Assembly: GCA_966250335.1 (NCBI GenBank)
Contig: CBINGZ010000015.1
Coordinates: 1-64,000, forward strand
Length of the DNA: 64,000 bases
Source: OLB7 sp966250335
GTDB lineage: Bacteria; Bacteroidota; Ignavibacteria; OLB7
Reading direction: 5' to 3'
The translations under genes were made by a program, and so were the position numbers. The notes beneath the pieces are model-generated. The model had not been told where the DNA came from, ran no database searches, and was given only the letters and a program-made list of their open reading frames with translations. The number at the start of each line of letters is the position of its first letter. Position 1 is the first letter of the stretch. Shown here piece after piece: positions 27,587 through 35,973 of this stretch.

Positions 27587-29263
27587 TCAGATCGAAAGTA
27601 GAACGCTTGCAAGATTCTCCGTCGGCGTCAGTTCAAGCTTTTTGCGGATATGCTTGCGATGCGTCCTGACGGTCAGTTCCGATGCGAAAAGGGTATCGGC
27701 GATCTGCTTGATGGAGAGATTCAGCCTGACCAGCACGCAGATCCTGATCTCGGTCGGCGTCAGCCTGCGGCAATGGAGGCTCAATCTCTGCATGAAGTCG
27801 CGATGGACGATCTCGAACTGCTGCTCGACGACCTTGTACTCCCCGTGGGCGTCAAGAGCGGCGTCGATATCGGCCAGAACCTGCTTGACGATCCCCCTGG
27901 TCTTCCCCCGGGCCTCGCCGCTGATAGGCTTGAGGAACTCACGGATCGCTTTCAGCGCCTCGTCGCGACGGGTAAGGTTCAGCATGAGGGAGTTGATCTC
28001 GCGCGTCTTCGCCTCGACATTGCGCTCGGCCTGTTCGGCTCGCTGCTGCAGACTCTTTTCGTGGCGATCGGCGGTCAGCGTCGCATGGTGCGTCTCGACG
28101 GCGGCGACGGCTCGCATCCGGGCGGTGCCCAGAATCTTCTCCTGGATCTTCCCCTGCGTCCTCTGGTGTTCGAGAGCCCGTCGATAATCGCGCGTCACGG
28201 CGTAGAGCTCGGAGAGGTTGGTGTGGATCTGGAGCCTGCTGTCGGCCGATCCCTGAGGGTAGACCTTCAGGGCCTTGCGGTAACAGTCGAATGCGCTGCG
28301 GAAATTTCCAAGCTGCTGGTAGACTTTCCCCATGCTGGAGAGAATAAAGAGGAGCATCGGAGAGAGGCGCAGCCGCTCCGCCTCGGCCAGTGCCTCTCTA
28401 TGGAATTCAAGGGAGCGGGAATAGTCTCCCATCGCTGCATAGGCCGCTCCCGCATTGGACATCAGGTTGATCGCAGGCTGCGTCTCGTTGAGATCGAGCA
28501 GGGTAGTCAGCGCCCGGCGGATCATGAGAAGACCCTCCTGCGGAGCCCCCGACACCACGTAGATCGTCCCCAGACTCCCTTCGGCCGTTGCCGGCAGTGC
28601 CGGGTTGCCGAGCGGCAGACTCAGTTCCAGGCATCGAAGGAAGTATTCGCGGGCGGCGGTGTAGTCGTGCAGCATGCCGTACACCTTGCCGATATGGAGC
28701 AGCGATACGGCGATTCGGAACGGCTCGCCGATTCTCTCGCGTATCCGCAGGGCGCGAAGGTAGTAATGCAGCGTCCGGCTGTAGTTTCCCCTGTCGAGAT
28801 GGATATGTCCCATCGACTCGATCGTCAGGGCACTGGAGGCCGGTTCATTCAGGCGCCTGGTGATCTCGAGGGCGGCGCGATGAAATCGGAGGGCGGCCAT
28901 CCCCTTGCCGCGCTGATGGTGCGCTCTTCCCAGCTCCCGGAGTGTCTTGGCGCGAAGGGGGAGATCGGGGATGTCGGGCGTCAGTTCCTCCACCCGTTCG
29001 TAATAGGCGACATGTTCGTCGATCCTTCCAAGGCGGTAGCATGCTTCACCGCAGGCGATGAGCGCCTCGGCCTCGAGCCCCGTCTCGCCGATCTGCCGCG
29101 CCTGACGGACCGCCTCGCTCGCCAGCTCGAGCGTTTCCAGGGGGTTCGAACGAATGATCCCGAACGATCGACGGATCAGCGCCGCGATCTCCGAGCCGTC
29201 CGCCGGGCGCCGCGTCGTCTTCGCAAGAGAGATGGTCGATACGATTTCCTTCCGAGCGTTCAA
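27587..29263 (-). CDS. TPR-repeat regulator with LuxR-type HTH
   Basis: A 558-aa one-component-like regulator. Residues about 30-370 form eight to nine TPR-like helix pairs (for example SALTIESMGHIHLDRGNYSR, AAREYFLRCLELSLPLGNPA). A coiled-coil stretch of about 80 residues follows (LQQRAEQAERNVEAKTREIN). The last 60 residues are a LuxR/GerE HTH: LTPTEIRICVLVRLNLSIKQ, IADTLFASELTVRTHRKHIR. There is no receiver or kinase domain and no membrane segment, so the signal is probably a protein or peptide bound by the TPRs. The gene stands alone, with an AT-rich upstream region at 29264-29400. Confidence 0.8.
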   Translation of the reverse strand: MNARKEIVSTISLAKTTRRPADGSEIAALIRRSFGIIRSNPLETLELASEAVRQARQIGETGLEAEALIACGEACYRLGRIDEHVAYYERVEELTPDIPDLPLRAKTLRELGRAHHQRGKGMAALRFHRAALEITRRLNEPASSALTIESMGHIHLDRGNYSRTLHYYLRALRIRERIGEPFRIAVSLLHIGKVYGMLHDYTAAREYFLRCLELSLPLGNPALPATAEGSLGTIYVVSGAPQEGLLMIRRALTTLLDLNETQPAINLMSNAGAAYAAMGDYSRSLEFHREALAEAERLRLSPMLLFILSSMGKVYQQLGNFRSAFDCYRKALKVYPQGSADSRLQIHTNLSELYAVTRDYRRALEHQRTQGKIQEKILGTARMRAVAAVETHHATLTADRHEKSLQQRAEQAERNVEAKTREINSLMLNLTRRDEALKAIREFLKPISGEARGKTRGIVKQVLADIDAALDAHGEYKVVEQQFEIVHRDFMQRLSLHCRRLTPTEIRICVLVRLNLSIKQIADTLFASELTVRTHRKHIRKKLELTPTENLASVLLSI

Positions 29264-29600
29264 GGTGAAGAATCGATGAAAACGAGAGGCCCCCGATCAG
29301 CGATAATCTCTGACCTGTAGATTGACACATCTATGTACTCCGATGTATCAACTATGATGCCGTTGTCTGATTATACCTCGTGCCGTGGTCGATATCGAAA
29401 CCGATCCTGCGGCGATTCGGCTGCCGGTCCTGTTCCGGTCGGAGAGAGAGGGTGGAAGATCGCGATGTGGTGACATGGCGGCACGTCCCGTGGCGCCTTC
29501 GTGATCGCTCTCCGTGAGAACGGGAGAGGGGAGGCGAACCGTTGAAGTCGCCCCCCCTCTCCGAAGCTTCGAAGCCCTGAACGGGCGTACCGGTCGTGGG
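29264..29600. other. Intergenic region: upstream of TPR-LuxR gene and 3' end of mlaD
   Basis: No gene is visible. The part next to the regulator (29300-29400) is AT-rich and should hold its promoter; I could not fix -35/-10 boxes with confidence. The part next to mlaD contains a 15-bp hairpin at 29523-29562. Confidence 0.5.
29523..29562 (-). terminator. Hairpin downstream of mlaD
   Basis: A 15-bp stem with one mismatch (29523-29537 with 29548-29562, 10-nt loop) begins 39 bp past the mlaD stop on the minus strand. There is no U-run after it, so termination is likely but not certain. Confidence 0.5.
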
Positions 29601-30740
29601 TTACTTGCTGCTGCTCCGCTCCTTCAGCGCTATCTCGCGTTCGCGTCTTTCGAGAAGTTCCTGCTGCTCGCGGAGCTCCTGGAGCTTGATCTCGATCATC
29701 CGGTTCTGAAGCTCGGTCGTGCGGATCTCCTCCTCGCCGCCGCTGAAGAGGCCGCCGACCAGCCAGTGGCTCCGGAGTCCGCGCATGTTGGTGCCGAACT
29801 CGCGGGCGGCGAAGCTGGCGGAGTTCGCCGTCTGGCTCAGCGTGCCGGCCAGAACTTCAAGAGAATCGTACAGCGATCTGTCGTAGAGAAGCGCCCCCAC
29901 CGTTCCCTTTCCCTTGCCGATGTCGGAGATCAGCCGCTGGGTCTCCACCGTGATCTCGTCCACGTTCCGTGAGGCGCGGTTGAGCGTGGTGCTCATGTCG
30001 GAGAACTGCTTGCCGGTCTCGTCGAAGAGGCGCTGGGCGGAGGCGGAGACCCCCACGAGCTGGTTGTACGCCTCCTCGTCGGTCAGAAGCTTCCCGAGCG
30101 TTCCCTCTCCCTTGCGGAACCGGAGCAGGAGGGTGTCGAGCGAGCCGGTGATGTTCTGGGCGTTCTTCACCGCCAGCCGCGCGTCGTCGATGATCGCCAG
30201 GTAGTTGGCGGGGGGGATCGACATGATCGAATCCCCGGAACGGACGAGCGGGGCGTTGACGTCCAGAAGTCGCAGTGCGATGATCTTCTCGCCGATGATT
30301 CCGTTCTGGTCGACCGTCGCCACGGTCGAGCTCCGCAGGTAGTTCTGGAACTCGCCGTCGATCGTCATGTCGACCCGGACGTAGGAGGCGGTGTCCATCA
30401 TGAGCCGGACGTTGTCGACCACGCCGACCTTGATGCCGTTGAGCATCACCAGCGCGCCGGACTTCAGCCCCTCCACCGTCTTGAAGTTGGTGTAGACACC
30501 GAACGTGCTGCTGAAGAGCTGCTGCTTGTCTCCCATGACGAACACCCCCGCAAGCAGGATCAGCAGCCCGATGGCGGAGAAGATCCCGGCGCGCATCAGG
30601 CGCTTGCCGCGGTCCCGTCCCGTCACCATTTCGGGGACCTCCTGATCCTTCTTCCGGTCGGTCTGCGCCCCCGCGGCCGGGGCGGTTCGTTCGTTCGTCG
30701 GTCCCGTGGTTCTTCCGGTCTCTTCCTGCTGGCTCTTCAT
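29601..30740 (-). CDS. MCE/MlaD-family substrate-binding protein of a lipid ABC transporter
   Basis: A 379-aa protein with a cytoplasmic Pro/Arg-rich head, one membrane helix (about 50-69) and an MCE domain right after it (VYTNFKTVEGLKSGALVMLN, GIKVGVVDNVRL). A long helical/coiled tail follows (about 200-379), ending in charged heptads QELREQQELLERREREIAL. MCE proteins form a hexameric channel in the periplasm that passes phospholipids between membranes. It is the third gene of mlaE-mlaF-mlaD (40-bp gap after mlaF). The coiled tail is longer than in E. coli MlaD and more like YrbD/PqiB-type needles. Confidence 0.86.
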   Translation of the reverse strand: MKSQQEETGRTTGPTNERTAPAAGAQTDRKKDQEVPEMVTGRDRGKRLMRAGIFSAIGLLILLAGVFVMGDKQQLFSSTFGVYTNFKTVEGLKSGALVMLNGIKVGVVDNVRLMMDTASYVRVDMTIDGEFQNYLRSSTVATVDQNGIIGEKIIALRLLDVNAPLVRSGDSIMSIPPANYLAIIDDARLAVKNAQNITGSLDTLLLRFRKGEGTLGKLLTDEEAYNQLVGVSASAQRLFDETGKQFSDMSTTLNRASRNVDEITVETQRLISDIGKGKGTVGALLYDRSLYDSLEVLAGTLSQTANSASFAAREFGTNMRGLRSHWLVGGLFSGGEEEIRTTELQNRMIEIKLQELREQQELLERREREIALKERSSSK

Positions 30741-30780
30741 AATGATATCGCGTTATGATTATCTATATCGATGTTATGCG

Positions 30781-31515
30781 TTACGATGTGACTTCCTCGA
30801 GCGTGAAGAATATCCTGAGGAATTCCAGATCCGATTTCCGCGCCTCCTCCGGCGTCCCCTCGAACTGTATCACTCCCTGATCTATGAAGGCGATCCTGTC
30901 GGCGATGATGCGCAGACAGTAGGGATCGTGCGTGACCGTGATGCTGGTGATGTGGAGGTCCTCACGCAGTTGAAGGATGAGCTCGGAGATCTCCTTGGTC
31001 GTCTGCGGATCGAGTCCGGTGGTCGGCTCGTCGTAGAGGAGGTAGGCGGGCTCGGTGATGATCGTCCGTGCGACGCCGATCCGTTTCCGCTGTCCGCCCG
31101 AGAGCTCGCTCGGCATCATGTTCACTTTTTCCGGCAGCCCGACCCGCTCCAGGTAGTGTCGCACCTTGTCGCGTATTTCGCCGGGGCTCATGTTCTTGGT
31201 CTTCTCCAGCGGGAAGGCGAGGTTCTCGCCGACGGTCATGGAGTCGTAGAGCGCGCCGCTCTGGAAGACGTAGCCGACCTGGCGGCGGATCGTCTGAAGG
31301 GTCTTCATATCGGAACCGACCACTTCCACGCCGTCCACTTTCACGCTGCCGCGCTCCGGTTCTATCAGCCCGACGATCGTCTTGAGGAGGACCGATTTCC
31401 CGGCGCCTGAGCGTCCCACCACGACCATGTTCATCCGGTCGGGGACCAGGAGATTGACCCCCTGCAGCGGCTTGATCTTCGCGAACGACTTGTTAAGATC
31501 AACGATTTCGATCAT
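30781..31515 (-). CDS. ABC transporter ATP-binding protein, MlaF type
   Basis: A 244-aa ATPase. Walker A is GRSGAGKS (34-41), the signature is LSGGQRKRIGVAR, and Walker B is YLLYDEPTTGLDP. The C-terminus matches the MlaF group (AFIDQGVIQFEGTPEEARKS). It drives the Mla/MCE lipid transporter with the MlaE permease and MlaD. The frame is open further upstream inside mlaE, but the real start is the ATG at 31515, whose A is shared with the mlaE stop codon (TGATG). Confidence 0.92.
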   Translation of the reverse strand: MIEIVDLNKSFAKIKPLQGVNLLVPDRMNMVVVGRSGAGKSVLLKTIVGLIEPERGSVKVDGVEVVGSDMKTLQTIRRQVGYVFQSGALYDSMTVGENLAFPLEKTKNMSPGEIRDKVRHYLERVGLPEKVNMMPSELSGGQRKRIGVARTIITEPAYLLYDEPTTGLDPQTTKEISELILQLREDLHITSITVTHDPYCLRIIADRIAFIDQGVIQFEGTPEEARKSDLEFLRIFFTLEEVTS

Positions 31516-32309
31516 CAGGTTGGTTCCGGAATATAGGTGATCGCGATCTTCACCAGGATCATGTCGATCAGGATGATCCAGAGCGAGGCGAGCACCACGG
31601 CGGAGGTGGTGGCGCGACCGACACCCTCGGTGCCCCCCCCCGCATGAAATCCCTTGTAGCACCCGATGACGGCGATCGCGAAACCGAACGCGGCGGTCTT
31701 CAGGACGCCGGGGACCACGTCGCCGAAGAAGAGCGCCTCGACCACCTGGCCGTAATAGTAGCGGAAGGTCGATCCCGTGGAGAGCCATTCCGCGACATAG
31801 CTGCCGAGGATGCCGACGAAGTCCGCGTAGAGGGTCAGCATCGGCATCAGGAAGATCAGCGCCAGGATTCTGGGGGTCACCAGATAGCGGTAGGGGTCGA
31901 CGCCGGAACATTCCATCGCCTCGATCTGCTCGGTCACCTTCATTGAACCGAGCTCGGCGCTGATGCCGCTTGCCACCCGTCCCGCCACGATCAGCGCGGT
32001 GATCACCGGGCCGAGCTCACGAACGATCGATCGGGTCACGAGAGCGGGAAGGAACGCTGTGGCGCCGAACTTCTCCATCGTCGGCCGTGACTGGAACGCC
32101 AGGATCAGCCCCATGATGAAATTGGTGATCGTCACCAGCGGAAGCGAGAGCGCGCCGAGATCATCGATGTGGCGGATCGTCTGACGGAATTCGTAGGGGG
32201 GGAGCAGGACAGTCCTGAAGAATCGTCCGATGAAGTATACGTATCCGCCGAGTTCCGAAACCGCGTGTCCAAGGGCGCCGCGAACGCCTCGTCGTACAGC
32301 TTTGGCCAT
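31515..32309 (-). CDS. MlaE-type permease of the MCE lipid transporter
   Basis: A 264-aa permease with five to six membrane helices. The family stretch is GLILAFQSRPTMEKFGA, then RELGPVITALIVAGRVASGI and AELGSMKVTEQIEAME. It forms the membrane part of the phospholipid ABC transporter and is translationally coupled to mlaF. No MlaB (STAS) or MlaC gene is in the operon, as is usual outside proteobacteria. It is divergent from the class V aminotransferase gene. Confidence 0.92.
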   Translation of the reverse strand: MAKAVRRGVRGALGHAVSELGGYVYFIGRFFRTVLLPPYEFRQTIRHIDDLGALSLPLVTITNFIMGLILAFQSRPTMEKFGATAFLPALVTRSIVRELGPVITALIVAGRVASGISAELGSMKVTEQIEAMECSGVDPYRYLVTPRILALIFLMPMLTLYADFVGILGSYVAEWLSTGSTFRYYYGQVVEALFFGDVVPGVLKTAAFGFAIAVIGCYKGFHAGGGTEGVGRATTSAVVLASLWIILIDMILVKIAITYIPEPT

Positions 32310-32503
32310 CTACCATCTCCTCTTGTCGTGTGCATGCGTCGATCGCCCGGCGCGAAGGCAAGCTACACACCGGGATGCTTCTGTTCCAAGGAGCGCGACG
32401 CGCGGTCAAGTTAATGCAATGTGCAGCCGGAAGGGTTGAAATCGTGGTTGAACCGGAGGAATGCCCTAAATTGATATCCAACCAGGCTCCAAACATCTGT
32501 GTC

Positions 32504-33841
32504 ATGAATAAACTGGAATCGATACGCAGTCAGTTCCCCATCACCAGCGAGTGCTTCCGCGTGGACGACGGGCACGAGCGTACCATCATCTACCTGGATC
32601 ACGGCGCCAGCACGCACCCGCCCTGTCCGGTCCTCGATACGTATCGTGAGTTCCTGGAACGCTACTACGCCAATATCCACCGCGGCAACCACTACCTTTC
32701 CCAGCGCGCATCCGAACTGTTCGACGCCGTCTCCGAGACCGTCCTCGATTTCGTCGGGGCCGATCACGGGCGGAACAGCGTGATCTTCACGCAGAACACC
32801 ACGACCGCGCTCGATATCGCCAGCTTCCTGATGCAGGATCTGCCCGGTGCGACGCTCGTCTCCTCGATGGAGCATCATTCCAACGACCTTCCGCACAGAC
32901 GGCGCGGGGAAGTGGATCGTATCGAGATTCTTGAGGACGGGACGCTCGACTACGACGATCTGGAACGGAAACTGAAGGCCCGCCGGATCAAGCTGGTCGC
33001 CGTGACCGGCGCGAGCAACGTGACGGGATATATGCCCGATATCCACAGGATCGCCCGGCTGGCCCATGCCCACGGCGCCCGGGTCCTGATCGACGGAGCG
33101 CAGCTTCTGGCGCATCATGTCGTCGACATGCGGCCGAACGACGCCGACGATCATATCGATTTCCTGGCGGCGGCCGGCCACAAGGCGTATGCTCCGTTCG
33201 GCGCCGCCTTCCTGATCGGGGCGAATGAGGTGTTGAACGGCGCCGAGCCGTACATCCCCGGCGGCGGCACCGTCAGGTTCGTGACCGATACCGACGTCGT
33301 CTGGGCGGAGGATGCCGATCGCCACACGGGGGGAACGCCGAACATCGCCGGCGTGATCGCCCTCGGGGCCGCGCTCCGCTGGCTCGACGAGATCGGCATG
33401 GAGTGGGTGAGAGAGCATGAGATGGAGATTCTCCGTCCGGTGGAGGCGGCGCTCCGTGCGATCGACGGGGTGACGATTCTGGGGAGCATCCCGGCCGAAC
33501 GGAAGCTCGGGGTGATCCCGTTCAACATCCGCGGAATCCATCACGACGACGTCGCCACGATCCTGAACGACAGGTACGGGATCGCCGCGCGGAACGGCTG
33601 TTTCTGCGCCCATCCCTATCTGACCCGTCTTCTCGGCTGCAAGGATGCCGAGGAGGTTCGTCTGAAGGTCCTCTCCGGCGCCGATGTGATCCTGCCGGGA
33701 GCCGTGCGCGCCACGATCGGCATCTACAACACCATCGACGATCTGAACAAGCTTGTCGACGCCGTGCGCGATCTTGCGGCGGCGGGAGCGATCGAGGGGA
33801 TTCCCCGCCGTCACCAGACAGCCTGCGTGGAAACCGCCTGA
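32504..33841 (+). CDS. Class V aminotransferase / cysteine desulfurase-like protein
   Basis: A 445-aa PLP enzyme of the SufS/Csd branch. It begins its core with IIYLDHGASTHPP, has the EHHSNDLPHR substrate site, and the PLP Lys in AAAGHKAYAPFG. The probable active-site Cys loop is RNGCFCAHPYL. It could release sulfur from cysteine, but no suf or isc gene is nearby. It may instead be a selenocysteine lyase or an isopenicillin-epimerase-like relative. The long open frame upstream is discarded, because homology begins near the ATG at 32504. Confidence 0.78.
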   Translation: MNKLESIRSQFPITSECFRVDDGHERTIIYLDHGASTHPPCPVLDTYREFLERYYANIHRGNHYLSQRASELFDAVSETVLDFVGADHGRNSVIFTQNTTTALDIASFLMQDLPGATLVSSMEHHSNDLPHRRRGEVDRIEILEDGTLDYDDLERKLKARRIKLVAVTGASNVTGYMPDIHRIARLAHAHGARVLIDGAQLLAHHVVDMRPNDADDHIDFLAAAGHKAYAPFGAAFLIGANEVLNGAEPYIPGGGTVRFVTDTDVVWAEDADRHTGGTPNIAGVIALGAALRWLDEIGMEWVREHEMEILRPVEAALRAIDGVTILGSIPAERKLGVIPFNIRGIHHDDVATILNDRYGIAARNGCFCAHPYLTRLLGCKDAEEVRLKVLSGADVILPGAVRATIGIYNTIDDLNKLVDAVRDLAAAGAIEGIPRRHQTACVETA

Positions 33842-34069
33842 ACCTATCGCGCCGCGCCGTTGTTATCGTCCATTCCCGGCCCGCGACGGAAGATGCCGCG
33901 CGGGCGGTCGATGCGCCCGTTGAGGGAGATCGGACGGTCGTGGGGAAGAGGCTCGCGGGAGGGAGGACCAATCGGGTGGAACATCATCAGCCGGCGCGGG
34001 GTGCCGATCGGAGTCGTCCGTTCGGCCCCGTCGAGAACCGTGTCGGGAGGCAAACCATCGGACTACTTC

Positions 34070-34654
34070 ATGAACTCAGGCATGTCGGTTGAGACGAAGG
34101 ATGAGATACGGCGCCGGGCGCTGCTGATCCGGAACGAACTGTCGATCGAGGAGCGCACCGCCGCCAGCCTGGTGATCTGCCGGCGTCTGATCGAGCTCGA
34201 CCTCTTCCTCGACGCCCGCGGCGTCCACGTCTACCTGCCGTTCGGCAGCGAGGTCGATATCCGCCCCCTTATCAACCTCTCATGGGATATGGGGAAGGAT
34301 GTCGGACTGATGCGGGTCCAGGAGGATGGAGGGAACATGCAGTACAGGATCCACCCGACGACCGAATATCGCAAGACGAAGCTTGGGATCCTGGAGCCTG
34401 TCGACACCGAGCCGTTCAACATGGAGCTCTGCGATCTGGTGATCGCTCCGGTGGTGGCGGCCGATGCGGAATGCAACAGGCTCGGCTACGGGAGGGGGTA
34501 TTACGATCAGTTCCTCACCCAGTATCCGCGTCCCGCCGTCGGGGTCGCCTTCGAGGCGCAGATGTTCGACAGGCTTCCGGCCGACGAACTCGACATCAAG
34601 CTCGATGCGATCTTCACGGAGCGGCGGGTCATCTCCCCGGCGGCGCGGGGATAA
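34070..34654 (+). CDS. 5-formyltetrahydrofolate cyclo-ligase
   Basis: A 194-aa enzyme that turns 5-formyl-THF to 5,10-methenyl-THF with ATP. Signatures are VYLPFGSEVDIRPLI in the first half and the NRLGYGRGYYDQFL loop near residue 150. A second in-frame ATG lies at 34082 (MSVETK); neither has a good ribosome site. A terminator follows the gene, so it is separate from the pab operon that begins 170 bp further on, though both serve folate metabolism. Confidence 0.9.
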   Translation: MNSGMSVETKDEIRRRALLIRNELSIEERTAASLVICRRLIELDLFLDARGVHVYLPFGSEVDIRPLINLSWDMGKDVGLMRVQEDGGNMQYRIHPTTEYRKTKLGILEPVDTEPFNMELCDLVIAPVVAADAECNRLGYGRGYYDQFLTQYPRPAVGVAFEAQMFDRLPADELDIKLDAIFTERRVISPAARG

Positions 34655-34674
34655 TCTCGTTCCAGGAGCAATTG

Positions 34675-34708
34675 GGGACGGTCCGTTCACGACGGATCGT
34701 CCCTTTTT
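34675..34708 (+). terminator. Rho-independent terminator after 5-formyl-THF cyclo-ligase
   Basis: A 12-bp stem with one wobble pair (34675-34686 with 34692-34703, 5-nt loop) is followed directly by TTTTT on the plus strand. It lies 20 bp past the stop codon. Confidence 0.88.
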
Positions 34709-34825
34709 CATATCCCCCTGCAACTTGTCTCCGGGGCCGGCGTAGCCGCGCCATACTCCGAACATCAACCTCTCAATCTATTGACCACTCGGGACATCGT
34801 GCTCGGGAAGGAGCAGCGGAACGCC

Positions 34826-35404
34826 ATGGACGGGAGACGACTCTATCGTTCCATCGAAAACAGACGCGTTGCGGGCGTGGCGGCCGGCCTCGCCGACCGC
34901 TTCGATCTCGATCCTGTCTGGATCAGGCTCACGTTCGCGATCGCCGCGTTCTTCGGGCCCGGCCTCATTCTCTACGTGCTTCTCTGGTTCATCGTCCCGA
35001 AGGACCCGGAGGGGATCGAGCTCCCGCGGGGGATCTCGTACTGGTCGATCGGGCTGCGGGCCGCCGCGGTTCTGGCGCTGGCCGCCATCGTCGCCGAGGA
35101 GGTCGGAAGCGGCAATCCCGAACTGATCTTCATTCTCGGCATCGTCCTCGGATTTCTCTTCTACAGGAAGAACTCGGCAGCGGGTCGGCGTGACTCCGAA
35201 GAGGAGGGAGGACTCCATCGTTCCGATTCCGACAGGAAGATCCTGGGGGTGATCGGCGGGCTGGCGGACTACTTCAGGATCGATTCGACCCTGCTGCGGC
35301 TCATCTTCGTGATCGTTCTGGTGCTTGCCTTCGAGATCATGGTTCCGCTCTATCTCCTCACCGCGGTAATTCTTCCAAGGAGAAGGCGTATAATCGTTCT
35401 GTGA
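34826..35404 (+). CDS. Membrane protein with two PspC domains
   Basis: A 192-aa protein. A PspC domain is repeated. The first is at about 4-58 (LYRSIENRRVAGVAAGLADR, ending in a membrane helix and LLWFIVPKDP). The second is at about 133-190 (RKILGVIGGLADYF, then a helix). Two more hydrophobic helices lie between (about 70-112). PspC proteins sense or buffer inner-membrane stress; here no PspA/B is seen. I use the ATG at 34826 with GGAAGGAGC upstream. The stop overlaps the GTG start of the M23 gene, so the two are coupled. Confidence 0.85.
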   Translation: MDGRRLYRSIENRRVAGVAAGLADRFDLDPVWIRLTFAIAAFFGPGLILYVLLWFIVPKDPEGIELPRGISYWSIGLRAAAVLALAAIVAEEVGSGNPELIFILGIVLGFLFYRKNSAAGRRDSEEEGGLHRSDSDRKILGVIGGLADYFRIDSTLLRLIFVIVLVLAFEIMVPLYLLTAVILPRRRRIIVL

Positions 35405-35973
35405 GCGGTACCCGATACGCGCATATCGCACGGCGTCTGCTGATCACGGCGGGCGCCGTTCTGTTTCTGTACGGACTGGTCGCCTATTTCTACCCGCCGG
35501 CGCGCCATCCGTTCCGCTATATCGCGCTGATGAACGAGGCTCCCCCCACGTCGCTTCCGGTTCCGGTGCGTGGAGTTCGAGCCCGCGATCTCCGCGATAC
35601 CTGGGGAGCCGCCAGAAGCGGCGGGCGCCGCCACGAGGGAATCGATATATTTGCCCGCCGCAATACCCCCGTGACGAGCACGACCAGGGGAATGGTGATA
35701 TCCAGGGGGACGAACTCCCTGGGGGGGCTCATCGTCACGATCATCGGCCCGGGCGGCTACCGCCATTACTACGCCCATCTCTCCCGTCACGGGACGCAGA
35801 AGATGGGGGAGTGGGTGGAACCGGGAGAGGTGATCGGGTATGTCGGATCGACCGGGAACGCGCGCGGCACGCCGCCGCATCTCCATTACGGGATCTACAA
35901 ACCGATGGGCGGGGCCGTCAACCCTTATCCCCTGCTCGTTTCTTCCCAAGGCAGGCGACGCACAGCTCAATGA
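35401..35973 (+). CDS. M23-family metallopeptidase (LytM-like)
   Basis: A 190-aa membrane-anchored peptidase. It starts with GTG at 35401, overlapping the previous stop. A helix at about 10-29 anchors it. The M23 core has RRHEGIDIFARRNTPV (Zn ligands His and Asp), then YRHYYAHL and the final THxH-type site as PPHLHYGIY. All ligands look intact, so it probably cuts peptidoglycan peptides in the periplasm. Its stop overlaps the pabB start (ATGA). Envelope and folate genes are thus tightly coupled. Confidence 0.9.
   Translation: MSGTRYAHIARRLLITAGAVLFLYGLVAYFYPPARHPFRYIALMNEAPPTSLPVPVRGVRARDLRDTWGAARSGGRRHEGIDIFARRNTPVTSTTRGMVISRGTNSLGGLIVTIIGPGGYRHYYAHLSRHGTQKMGEWVEPGEVIGYVGSTGNARGTPPHLHYGIYKPMGGAVNPYPLLVSSQGRRRTAQ

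Noticed and set aside
35811..35969. Upstream extension of pabB inside the M23 gene
   Set aside because: The frame is open but overlaps the M23 coding region; the ATGA junction at 35970 and family alignment support the shorter start.
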